From NCBI RefSeq assembly GCF_900090245.1, contig NZ_FMDN01000002.1, positions 434,001-498,000 on the forward strand: a DNA stretch of 64,000 nucleotides, in the 5' to 3' direction. Positions 23,439-31,413 of this stretch are shown here, in pieces. The stretch's first letter is position 1. The number at the start of each line of letters is the position of its first letter. The position numbers and the translations under genes were made by a program. The stretch comes from Micromonospora halophytica. GTDB lineage: Bacteria > Actinomycetota > Actinomycetes > Mycobacteriales > Micromonosporaceae. The notes beneath the pieces are model-generated. The model was not told where the DNA came from. It did not search any database and was given only the letters and a program-made list of their open reading frames with translations.

Positions 23439-23986
23439 GTAGCACGCCGTTGCAGGTCAACGCCCGGCTGCGGGTGCCGGTGGACGGCACCGACCACGTT
23501 CGTGGGCCGGTGGACGCGCCGGTGACCGTGGTGCAGTACGGCGACTTCCAGTGCCACTTCTGCGGGGCGGCGTACCCGGACCTGGCCGAGGTGCTGCGCC
23601 AGCGGGGCGACACGGTCCGGCTGGTCTACCGGCACTTCCCGATCGCCAACGTGCACCCGTACGCGGAGGCCGCGGCCGAGGTCGCCGAGGCGGCCGGGCG
23701 GCGGGACCGGTTCTGGGAGATGCACGACTGGCTCTACGAGCACCAGGACCAGCTGGACCCGGTGCACCTGTCACTCGGCGTCGAACAACTCGGGCTGCCG
23801 CCCGACGAGGTCGACGCGGAGATCGGGCGGCAGGCGTACGCGGACCGGGTGCGGCGGGACTTCGTCGGCGGGATCCGCAGCGGGGTGAACGGCACCCCCA
23901 CCCTCTTCGTCAACGACGTCCGCCACGAGGGCGGGTACGACCTGCCGGAGCTGCTCGCCGCGGTGGACGCGGCCGCCGGCGCCTGA
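23435..23986 (+). CDS. DsbA-like thioredoxin-fold protein
   Basis: A 183-aa cytoplasmic protein of the Thioredoxin_4/DsbA group. The redox motif is CHFC in QYGDFQCHFCGAAYPDL, with the cis-Pro in SGVNGTPTLFVN and a helical insert between. There is no signal peptide, as in cytoplasmic FrnE/DsbA-like proteins. The GTG start lies in the stop of the peroxiredoxin gene, so the two are translated together; it may recycle oxidised peroxiredoxin or substrate. Confidence 0.88.
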   Translation: MSSTPLQVNARLRVPVDGTDHVRGPVDAPVTVVQYGDFQCHFCGAAYPDLAEVLRQRGDTVRLVYRHFPIANVHPYAEAAAEVAEAAGRRDRFWEMHDWLYEHQDQLDPVHLSLGVEQLGLPPDEVDAEIGRQAYADRVRRDFVGGIRSGVNGTPTLFVNDVRHEGGYDLPELLAAVDAAAGA

Positions 23987-24058
23987 CCCGCTCTCCTGCC
24001 GTCCGCCGCCGGGATCGCACCGCCCGGCGGCGGGCGGCACCACGTCGGGGCCGGGCGG

Positions 24059-26749
24059 TCACAGCAGCCGCAGCTCGCGGGCCCGGCGGACCGCCTCGCG
24101 GCGGCGGGTCGCGTCGAGCTTGCGGTAGATGTTGCGTACGTGCGTCTTGACGGTGTTGACCGACAGCGACAGTTCACTGGCGATCTCCACGTTGGACAGG
24201 ATGCTCTGCAGGTACCGCAGGATGGTCAGCTCCCGTTCGGTCAGCGGCTCGTCCAGCGCCCGTTCCGCCCCGACCGGCCCCCGCACGGCCGGCTCCTCGG
24301 CGCCCCGGACCAGGTCGCTCACCGTCGGCCAGTGCGCGGTGCCGGAGTCCAGGTGGGCGGCGAGCAGGTCGCGTACCGCCGGCTCGGCGCGGGTGAACAC
24401 CCGCCGGTAGCCCTCCGGCGCGGCCAGGTCGAGCACCCGTTCCAGCAGCCGGCCGGCCCGCCGGTCGTCGCCGCCGCGCCGGGCCAGCACCGCGTCCAGC
24501 ACCCCGGCGGCGAGGCGTACCGGCAGCGGCCAGCCCTCGGCGACCGGGGTGTCCCACTCCGGCAGGGCGTACCCGGCGGCGCGCACGTCACCGGCCCGCA
24601 GCTCCACCCGGGCCAGCGCCACCGCCAGCGCCGGCGCCGGGTCGGGTTCCCGCGCCCGGTCGGCGATCAGGCCCCGGGCGGTGTCCACGTCTCCCTGCTC
24701 CCCGCGCAGGTCGGCCTCCAGGGCGAGCAACCGGTCCGCGAGTTCCCCGTCCGGCCACCCCTCGGCCCGCGCCGCGGCTGCCAGCCGGGCCGCCGCGGCG
24801 GCCTCACCGGCGTCGCGCAGCAGCAAGGCCCGGCAGAGCGCCGCCGCGGCCGCGCCGGTGCTCTCCGCACCGGCGGCGCCGGTGAGGCAGAGCTGCGCGG
24901 TCGCCTCCTCGGGCTGGTCACGGTGCAACGCCACCAGCGCCAACGCCAGATGCAGGTGGGCGCACTCGACCCGACTCGACCAGCCCTGGCAGGGCGGCAT
25001 CTCCAGCGCCGCCCGGGCGGTCCGCTCGGCCGCACGCAACTCGCCGGCCAGGGCGCGCAGCAGGGCCAGCCGGGCCGCGCAGACCAGCGCGGTACGCGGC
25101 CGTCCGGCCTCCCGGGCGGCGTCGTACGCGCCACCCAGCCGGGCCGCCGCCGCCCGCAGGTCACCCTCGGCGAGGTCGACCAGGCCGAGCGCCGCCCCGG
25201 CCACCGCCCGCACGTCGGCGTCCTCCCCGGCACCGGTACGCGGGTCCGCGTCCACGGTGGAGCCGGCCGGGGCACGGGTGCCCAGCAGCCGGGCGGCGGC
25301 GGCGCGTACCTCCCGGTGGTCGCCGGCCAGCCGGGCCAGGCTGAGCTCCACGGCGGTGGCCAGCCGGCGGAACCGGTCCCGGCGCGGGACGGGCAGGGAC
25401 TGCGCCGCCGCCACCGCGTCGCGCAGCCGGGCCCCGGCCGCCTCGGCGTCCCCGGCGTACGCCCGCTCGGCGGCGCAGGCCAGCGCCAGCTCCGGGTCAC
25501 GGCGGAGCGCCTCCACCGGGGGCGGTGGGGGTGGCGAGGTGGCCGGGGCCCGGTGGTCGTACGGGGCGAGTTCCGGCCAGCCGGTGAGCAGCAGCTCGCT
25601 CGCCCGGTCCCACTCCCGCGCGGCGAGCGCGTGCCGCAGCGCCTCGGCGGGGCGGTCGTGCGCGGCGTACCAGCCGGCGGCGCGCAGGTGCAGTTCCCGC
25701 CGGTCCCGCTCGTCCAGCCCGCCGAACTCGTCGCGCAGCAGGTCGGCCAGGAGCGGGTGGGCCCGGTACCACGGCGGGTCGCTGTCGTCGGCGTGCAGGA
25801 AACCGCCGTCGCGGGCCAGCCCGGCGAGCACCTGCCCACCGTCGTCGCGGCCGGTCAGCACGTCGGCGAGGTCGGCCCGCACGACCGGGCTGACCGCGGT
25901 ACGCCGCAGCAGCTCCCGCGCCTGCGGCGGCAGCCCGCCCAGCACCTCCGTGCGCAGGTACGCGGCGATCTCCGGCTGGTCGCCGCCGAACCGCTCCGCC
26001 CAGCGTTCCGGGTCCGGGCGCTCCCGGGCGGCCAGCGCGGCGAACCGCAGGCCGGCGGGCCAGCCGCCGGTGCGCTCCCGCAGCCGGGTGACCGCCGCCG
26101 CGGGCAGTGGGGTGCCGTGCGCGACGAGCAGGTCGGCGACCTCGTCGACGGTGAAGGCCAGCTCGTCCGGGCCGATCTCGGTCAGCTCGCCGGCCAGGCG
26201 CAGCCGGTGCAGCGGCAGCGGCAGCTCGCCCCGGGCCCCGGCGACCAGCCGCAACCGCCCGTCGGTGTGCCGCAGCAGGAACTCCAGCCCGGTCAGCGCG
26301 GCCGGATCAGCCACCCGGTGCAGGTCGTCCAGGACCAGCACCACCGGCTGCTCCCGGGCGGCCAGCGCGGCGGCGAGCAGTTCCAGCTGGTCGGGGCGGG
26401 GCGTGGTGGCCGGCACGGGCGGCCCGGGCTCGTGCCCGGCCACGCCGTGCAGCGCCGCCGCCAGGTACGCCCAGAGCCGTTCCCCGGTGTCGCCCTCCTC
26501 GGCCTGCACCCAGGCCGGCGCGGGCTCCGACGTGCCGCGCGCCCAGGTCGCCAGCAGCGTGGTCTTGCCCCAGCCGGCGGGCGCGCGGACCAGGGTGACC
26601 GGGCCGGCGGTCCCGGTGTCCAGGCGGGCGGTCAGCCGGGGCCGCAGCAGCAACGGCTCGGGCGGGGCGGGCGGCGTCAGCCGGGAGGCGAGCAGGGGCG
26701 GGCCGGCGGACGCCTCGGCCATCCCGTTGGTGCTGCGCTGTTGCGGCAT
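24059..26749 (-). CDS. MalT-like (LAL) LuxR-family ATPase regulator
   Basis: An 896-aa signal-responsive regulator. An N-terminal AAA+/STAND ATPase has Walker A (VRAPAGWGKTTLL, about 55-70) and VLVLDDLH as Walker B, followed by a large helical repeat region, and a C-terminal LuxR HTH (LTERELTILRYLQSILSNVE, then SVNTVKTHVRNIYRKL). ATG 26749 is preferred because a G-rich site precedes it; the frame is open to a GTG at 26758. It is divergent from the small-protein/dehydrogenase operon at 26925, the most obvious candidate target. The ligand is unknown. Confidence 0.88.
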   Translation of the reverse strand: MPQQRSTNGMAEASAGPPLLASRLTPPAPPEPLLLRPRLTARLDTGTAGPVTLVRAPAGWGKTTLLATWARGTSEPAPAWVQAEEGDTGERLWAYLAAALHGVAGHEPGPPVPATTPRPDQLELLAAALAAREQPVVLVLDDLHRVADPAALTGLEFLLRHTDGRLRLVAGARGELPLPLHRLRLAGELTEIGPDELAFTVDEVADLLVAHGTPLPAAAVTRLRERTGGWPAGLRFAALAARERPDPERWAERFGGDQPEIAAYLRTEVLGGLPPQARELLRRTAVSPVVRADLADVLTGRDDGGQVLAGLARDGGFLHADDSDPPWYRAHPLLADLLRDEFGGLDERDRRELHLRAAGWYAAHDRPAEALRHALAAREWDRASELLLTGWPELAPYDHRAPATSPPPPPPVEALRRDPELALACAAERAYAGDAEAAGARLRDAVAAAQSLPVPRRDRFRRLATAVELSLARLAGDHREVRAAAARLLGTRAPAGSTVDADPRTGAGEDADVRAVAGAALGLVDLAEGDLRAAAARLGGAYDAAREAGRPRTALVCAARLALLRALAGELRAAERTARAALEMPPCQGWSSRVECAHLHLALALVALHRDQPEEATAQLCLTGAAGAESTGAAAAALCRALLLRDAGEAAAAARLAAAARAEGWPDGELADRLLALEADLRGEQGDVDTARGLIADRAREPDPAPALAVALARVELRAGDVRAAGYALPEWDTPVAEGWPLPVRLAAGVLDAVLARRGGDDRRAGRLLERVLDLAAPEGYRRVFTRAEPAVRDLLAAHLDSGTAHWPTVSDLVRGAEEPAVRGPVGAERALDEPLTERELTILRYLQSILSNVEIASELSLSVNTVKTHVRNIYRKLDATRRREAVRRARELRLL

Positions 26750-26924
26750 CCGTGCCACCCCCGTCGGACGCGGTCCTCCCCCGGTCGGCGGCGGTTACCC
26801 GGCCCGGGGCGGTTCACCCCTTCGGGGGGAGCCGGGTTCACCCGGGCCGCGCCGACCATGGGCCTACGCGGGCGACCGGTCGCGCGTGACCGGTCGCCCG
26901 TACCGAGAGCGGCGGGAGGGACAG

Positions 26925-27332
26925 GTGGTACGGATGGGACGGCAGGCCCTGGCGGCGCTGCGCACGCTGGTCGTACCCCGGCGGAGGAGCCGGCCGGACG
27001 CCGATCCGCGACCGGGCCGCTGGCAGGTGGTGACCGTGGACCGGCCGGCGGCCGAGGTGCTGCCCGGCGGGCGGTGGCCCGAGCCGCTGCGCCCGCTGGA
27101 CGGCGCGGTGGAGCTGTGGCTGCGCCCGGCTCCGGGCGGGCGCGGCACCGAACTGGCCGCCCGCCCGCTGGGCGGCGTGGCCACCCTGCCGGGGATGGCC
27201 GCCCACCTGGTCGGCGACGATCCCGGCCTGTTCCTGCGGGACACCCTGCGCCGGGTCAAGCAGCTCGTGGAGACCGGCGAGGTGCTGCGTGCGGACCGCT
27301 CGCCGATGGACCGGCCGGCGGTGCCCGGGTGA
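26925..27332 (+). CDS. Small protein coupled to the zinc dehydrogenase
   Basis: A 135-aa protein starting at GTG 26925 with GGGAGG five bases upstream; ATG 26934 is the alternative. It contains RWQVVTVDRPAAEVLPGG and WLRPAPGGRGTELAARPLGG, then a helical end that reads RRVKQLVETGEVLRAD. Similar unnamed proteins occur beside zinc alcohol dehydrogenases in other actinomycetes. The pattern is weakly SRPBCC-like. Its stop overlaps the dehydrogenase start (GTGA at 27329-27332), implying a matched product ratio. Confidence 0.75.
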   Translation: MVRMGRQALAALRTLVVPRRRSRPDADPRPGRWQVVTVDRPAAEVLPGGRWPEPLRPLDGAVELWLRPAPGGRGTELAARPLGGVATLPGMAAHLVGDDPGLFLRDTLRRVKQLVETGEVLRADRSPMDRPAVPG

Positions 27333-28504
27333 GGGCGCTGTGCTGGGAGGGCGCGAACTCCCTCGCGGTACGCCAGGTGCCCGACCCGGAGCTGCGCAAC
27401 GCCCACGACATGATCGTCCGGGTGCGCCGCAGCGCCACCTGCGGGGCGGACCTGCCGCTGCTCGCCGGGCGCTCGCCCTTCCTCGCCGCCGGGGACGTGC
27501 TGGGGCACGAGTTCCTCGGCGAGGTCACGGAGGTGGGACCGCAGGTACGCCGGCACCGGGTGGGCGACCGGGTGGTGGTCTGCGCCGCGGTCGCCTGCGG
27601 GAGCTGCTGGTACTGCCGGCAGGGGCTGTACTCCTGCTGCGACAACGGCGGCGCCTCGACGGCGGCGGCCGAGGCGGCCTGGGGGCAGCCCACCGGCGGC
27701 TGCTACGGCCACCCCCGCGCCACGGGCGGCTTCGCCGGCAGCCACGCGGAGTACGTCCGGGTGCCGTACGCCGACGTCGGGGCGTTCACCGTGCCCGAGA
27801 CGGTCAGCGACGACCGGGCGGTCTTCGCCTCGGACGCCGCCCCGGCCGGCTGGATGGGCGCTGAACTGGGCGAGGTGGGCCCCGGCGACGTGGTGGCGGT
27901 CTGGGGGGCGGGCGCGGTCGGCCAGTTGACCGCGCAGGCGGCGACCCTGCTCGGCGCGGACCGGGTGATCGTCATCGACCGGCACCCGGATCGGCTGCGG
28001 ATGGCCGAGGCGCACACCGGGGCCGAGACGCTCAACTTCGAGCTGACCGACGTCCCCGCCGAGTTGCGCGAGCGCAGCGGGGGCCGGGGCCCGGACGTCT
28101 GCGTGGAGGCCGTCGGGGCGGCCGACGGCGGTGGCCGGCCGGCCTCGCTGGCCGAGCGGTTCACCGGCCGGCGGGACGGCCCGGTGGAGGACCCGCTCGC
28201 CGTGCGGGAGGCGGTGCACGCCTGCCGCAAGGGCGGCACGGTCTTCGTCTCCGGCACCTTCACCGGCTTCGTCGACACCTTCCCCCTGGGTGCGGTGATG
28301 AACAAGGGGCTGACCCTGCGCAGCGCCCGGCAGCACGGACAACGCTGGATCCCGATGCTGCTGGACCGGATGGCCCGGGACGAGCTGCGCACCGAGCACC
28401 TGGCCACCCACCGGCTCCCGCTGGATCAGGGCCCGGCCGGGTACGCGCTGTTCCGGGACCGGGCGGACGGCTGCGTGCGGGCGGTCTTCACGCCGGAGGG
28501 GTGA
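27329..28504 (+). CDS. Zinc-dependent medium-chain alcohol dehydrogenase (formaldehyde dehydrogenase-like)
   Basis: A 391-aa NAD(P)-dependent oxidoreductase. Zinc-ligand motifs: CGADLPL near the start, GHEFLGEV, and the structural four-Cys cluster in CAAVACGSCWYCRQGLYSCC. The Rossmann motif is VAVWGAGAVGQ. It resembles glutathione-independent formaldehyde dehydrogenase and related threonine-dehydrogenase-like enzymes in its long middle insertion. It is coupled to the upstream small protein, lies divergent from the LuxR ATPase, and its substrate is not determined. Confidence 0.85.
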   Translation: MRALCWEGANSLAVRQVPDPELRNAHDMIVRVRRSATCGADLPLLAGRSPFLAAGDVLGHEFLGEVTEVGPQVRRHRVGDRVVVCAAVACGSCWYCRQGLYSCCDNGGASTAAAEAAWGQPTGGCYGHPRATGGFAGSHAEYVRVPYADVGAFTVPETVSDDRAVFASDAAPAGWMGAELGEVGPGDVVAVWGAGAVGQLTAQAATLLGADRVIVIDRHPDRLRMAEAHTGAETLNFELTDVPAELRERSGGRGPDVCVEAVGAADGGGRPASLAERFTGRRDGPVEDPLAVREAVHACRKGGTVFVSGTFTGFVDTFPLGAVMNKGLTLRSARQHGQRWIPMLLDRMARDELRTEHLATHRLPLDQGPAGYALFRDRADGCVRAVFTPEG

Positions 28505-28534
28505 AGACCGGCTCGCGAGTGGCACACTCGGCGG

Positions 28535-29716
28535 ATGCGCGACGACCGCCCGTACGACCTCGTCCTGTTCGGCGCGACCGGCTTCACCGGCGGCCTGACC
28601 GCCGAGTACCTGGCCCGGCACGCCCCCACCGGGCTGCGTTGGGCGCTCGCCGGGCGCAACCCGGCGAAGCTGGCGGCGGTCCGCGACCGGGTGGCCGACA
28701 TCGACCCGGGCCTGGCCGAGCTGCCGCTGCTCGCCGCCGACGTCACCGACGCCGCGTCGGTGCGGGCGGTCGCGGAGAGCGCCCGGGTGGTCGCGACCAC
28801 CGTCGGGCCGTACGTCCACCACGGGGAGCCGCTCGTCGCCGCCTGCGCCGCGGCCGGCACCGACTATGTCGACATCACCGGCGAGCCGGAGTTCGTCGAC
28901 CTGATGTACCTGCGACACCACGCCGAGGCGGTGCGTACCGGGGCCCGGCTGGTGCACACCTGCGGGTTCGACTCGATCCCGCACGACCTGGGCGTCTGGT
29001 ACACGCTCAAGCACCTGCCGACGGACGGGCCGGTCACCGTGGACGGGTTCGTCCGGGCCGGCGGGAAGTTCTCCGCCGGGACGTACCACTCGGCGTTGAC
29101 CGCGTTCTCCCGGTCCGGGGAGATGAGCCGGGCGGCGAAGGCGCGCCGGGCGGTCGAGCCCCGCCCGCAGGGGCGGCGGATCCGCGCCGTACCGGGGAAG
29201 GTGAGCCGGCCGGCGGAGATCGGCCGTTGGGCGGTGCCGCTGCCGACCATCGATCCGCAGGTGGTCCGCCGGTCCGCGGCGGCCTGCCCGGAGTACGGCC
29301 CGGACTTCCGTTACCGGCACTTCGCGGCGGTGAAGCGGCTGCCGACGATCCTGGCCGCCGGGGTGGGGATGGCCGGCCTGGTCGGCCTGGTCAAGTTGCC
29401 GCCAGCCCGGCGTTGGCTGCTCGGTCGGCTCTCCTCCGGCCAGGGGCCGAGCGCCGAGGACCGGGCGAAGTCGTGGTTCACGGTCCGGTTCGTCGGCGAG
29501 GGCGGGGGCCGCAAGGTGCTCACCGAGGTGGCCGGCGGCGACCCCGGGTACGACGAGACCGCGAAGATGCTCGCCGAGTCGGCGCTCTGCCTGGCGCTGG
29601 ACGACCTGCCGGTCACCTCGGGTCAGGTCACCCCGGTCACCGCGATGGGTGACGCGCTGCTGGACCGCCTCGTCACGGCGGGGATGACCTTCCGGGTGCT
29701 GGACGGGGCGCGCTGA
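28535..29716 (+). CDS. Saccharopine dehydrogenase-like / trans-acting enoyl reductase family protein
   Basis: A 393-aa Rossmann protein whose N-terminal nucleotide site is LFGATGFTGGLTAEYLARH, followed by AGRNPAKLAAVRDRV. The family (Mycobacterium Rv2953-type and relatives) includes trans-acting enoyl reductases of phenolic lipid synthesis and many uncharacterised members. A C-terminal hydrophobic stretch (LAAGVGMAGLVGLVKLPP) may anchor it at membranes. It follows the dehydrogenase by 30 bp, perhaps co-transcribed. No lipid synthase is nearby, so its real substrate is open. Confidence 0.82.
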   Translation: MRDDRPYDLVLFGATGFTGGLTAEYLARHAPTGLRWALAGRNPAKLAAVRDRVADIDPGLAELPLLAADVTDAASVRAVAESARVVATTVGPYVHHGEPLVAACAAAGTDYVDITGEPEFVDLMYLRHHAEAVRTGARLVHTCGFDSIPHDLGVWYTLKHLPTDGPVTVDGFVRAGGKFSAGTYHSALTAFSRSGEMSRAAKARRAVEPRPQGRRIRAVPGKVSRPAEIGRWAVPLPTIDPQVVRRSAAACPEYGPDFRYRHFAAVKRLPTILAAGVGMAGLVGLVKLPPARRWLLGRLSSGQGPSAEDRAKSWFTVRFVGEGGGRKVLTEVAGGDPGYDETAKMLAESALCLALDDLPVTSGQVTPVTAMGDALLDRLVTAGMTFRVLDGAR

Positions 29717-29764
29717 GCCGGCGCGCTTGACCCTCAACCTGGTGGAGGCCACAGGATCCTCGGT

Positions 29765-30850
29765 GTGGAGAGCGAGCTGCGCAGCATCGGCGAGCTGGCC
29801 CGGGCCAGCGGCCTGACGGTCAGCGCCCTGCGGTTCTACGACCGCACCGGGGTGCTCGCCCCGGCGCTGGTCGATCCGGTGACCGGCTACCGCTGGTACA
29901 CCGACGAGCAGGTGATCCCGGCCCGGCTGGTGGCCGGGCTGCGCCGGGTGGGCCTGCCGCTGACCGAGATCGGTGTCGCGCTGCGGCACCGGCACGAGCC
30001 GGCGGTGGTCGGGCGGCTGCTCGACGCGCACCTGCGCCGGCTGGAGGACGGCCTCGCCGACGCCCGCCGTGAACTCTCCCGCGTCCGCGCCCTGCTCGCA
30101 CCCGAGGAGAACCTGATGACCACCAGACTGTTCCTGTCCCGCGCCGACCTGGCCGCCGCCGTCGACGCCGTCCGTTTCGCGGTGGGCGCCGACCCGGACC
30201 TGCCGGTGCTGGCCGGCGTGCTGCTCGACGTCGAGCCGGACGGCCTACGGCTGGTCGCCACCGACCGGCACCGGCTGGCGGTGGCCCGGGCCGCCGGCAG
30301 GGTCGACGGCCCGCCCGTGCGGGCGCTGCTGCCGGTCGACGCGGTGGACGAACTGCGGACCCTGCTGGACACCGGCGAAGGAGCGACCCCGGAGGTGGGC
30401 GTGATGCTGACCGACGGTCGGGTCACCGCCTCGGTCGCCGGCCGGGAGGTCACCGCCACCGCCCTGCCGTACGACTTCCCCGACTACCGGCGGCTGCTGC
30501 GTCGGACGGCCGACGACGGGCCGACCCGGCGGGTCCCGGTCGACGCGGCGGCGCTGCGCGACGACACCGCGCCCACCGTCACCCGGGAGCATGACGGCGT
30601 GCCGCTGGCGGTGACCGTGCTCGGTGTCCGCGACGCCGACGGGCTGCGTCTGGTCGGCGCGGACGAGCCGGCCGGGGACGACCCCGACGAGCTGCGTGTC
30701 GGGGTGAACGGGGGTTACCTGCTCGACGCGCTGGACGCCGCCGGGGCGCCGCAGCTGGTGCTGGAGCTGGACGGCCCGATCGCACCGCTGGCGATCCGTC
30801 GTCCGGACGACGCGGACGCCTTCTCCATCCTGATGCCGATCCGCCTCTGA
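29765..30850 (+). CDS. MerR-type regulator fused to a DNA sliding-clamp (DnaN)-like domain
   Basis: A 361-aa two-part protein. Residues about 5-110 are a MerR winged helix (SIGELARASGLTVSALRFYD, then the wing RWYTDEQVIPARLVAGLRRV) with a dimerisation helix. Residues about 118-361 resemble domains 2-3 of the DNA polymerase III beta subunit: RHRLAVARA near 175, VNGGYLLDALDAAG near 313 and the C-terminal ILMPIRL that in beta clamps closes the peptide pocket region. The first clamp domain is missing. The GTG at 29765 is the only good start. It is known as an actinobacterial 'MerR with beta-clamp' annotation, but with no role established to my knowledge. Confidence 0.85.
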   Translation: MESELRSIGELARASGLTVSALRFYDRTGVLAPALVDPVTGYRWYTDEQVIPARLVAGLRRVGLPLTEIGVALRHRHEPAVVGRLLDAHLRRLEDGLADARRELSRVRALLAPEENLMTTRLFLSRADLAAAVDAVRFAVGADPDLPVLAGVLLDVEPDGLRLVATDRHRLAVARAAGRVDGPPVRALLPVDAVDELRTLLDTGEGATPEVGVMLTDGRVTASVAGREVTATALPYDFPDYRRLLRRTADDGPTRRVPVDAAALRDDTAPTVTREHDGVPLAVTVLGVRDADGLRLVGADEPAGDDPDELRVGVNGGYLLDALDAAGAPQLVLELDGPIAPLAIRRPDDADAFSILMPIRL

Positions 30851-30904
30851 CAGCCCGCCCGGACCGCTCCGGCTCGCCCTGGCCTCCCCGCCCTGGCCCC
30901 GGTG

Positions 30905-31079
30905 TGCGGGCTGTTCGGGCTCGACTCACCAGTCACGGTGAGTGGTTGCACTGCCCGCTCCGGCCCCCTCGCTCGCACGCTTTGCTCTGCACCCACCCAC
31001 GCACCGGCGACGCAGCGTGGCTGGCGCGTGGAGGTAAGCAGAGCAAAGCGTGTGAGGAGGGTGGTCGAGCCCGGACAGG
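30905..31079. repeat. Nested inverted repeats, about 170 bp, in the leader region of serS
   Basis: Outer arms: GGCTGTTCGGGCTCGAC near 30911 pairs with GTCGAGCCCGGACAGGC near 31062 (two mismatches). Inner arms: a perfect 15-mer (CACGCTTTGCTCTGC, 30976-30990) pairs with 31038-31052, with symmetry continuing on both sides. The result is a large two-level hairpin. No gene fits here, and frames on both strands are poor. It might be a non-autonomous element, a structured RNA or a cruciform. Confidence 0.6.
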
Positions 31080-31177
31080 CCGGTCCGCAAAGCACCTGGT
31101 AGGAGAGGTCGAGCCGACGACGCATCCGGCAGGGGCCGGCCCAGCCGCCGCAGCCAACCACGCAGCGTCACCAGATC

Positions 31178-31218
31178 GCGCAGCCGACGACCGCGTCACA
31201 CACCGTCATCGGCTGCGC
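31178..31218. repeat. 14-bp inverted repeat before serS
   Basis: GCGCAGCCGACGAC at 31178-31191 pairs with 31205-31218, 13 of 14 bases, around a 13-nt loop. It belongs to the same structured 560-bp gap between the MerR-clamp gene and serS; it could end transcription from upstream. Confidence 0.55.
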
Positions 31219-31413
31219 GGGCCGACGACATCCGGCACGGAGGACAGCGGCGAGCTGGACGAGCAGTGGTGAACGAGGGCGGGTCGACGGGCGACGACGA
31301 CGGGTGGGCGGCGACAGGGTCGGCTCCTCCGGGCCGTCCCGGGCGCAGCGGGCCGCGACGGTAGCATCGGGGGGTTACCACCTGACTTCCCGGACGGAGG
31401 CGTACGGAGCAGC

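Noticed and set aside
24140-27328. Forward frame continuing 1,000 aa upstream of the zinc dehydrogenase start
   Set aside because: It overlies the LuxR ATPase on the opposite strand; only the portion from GTG 27329 has dehydrogenase motifs.
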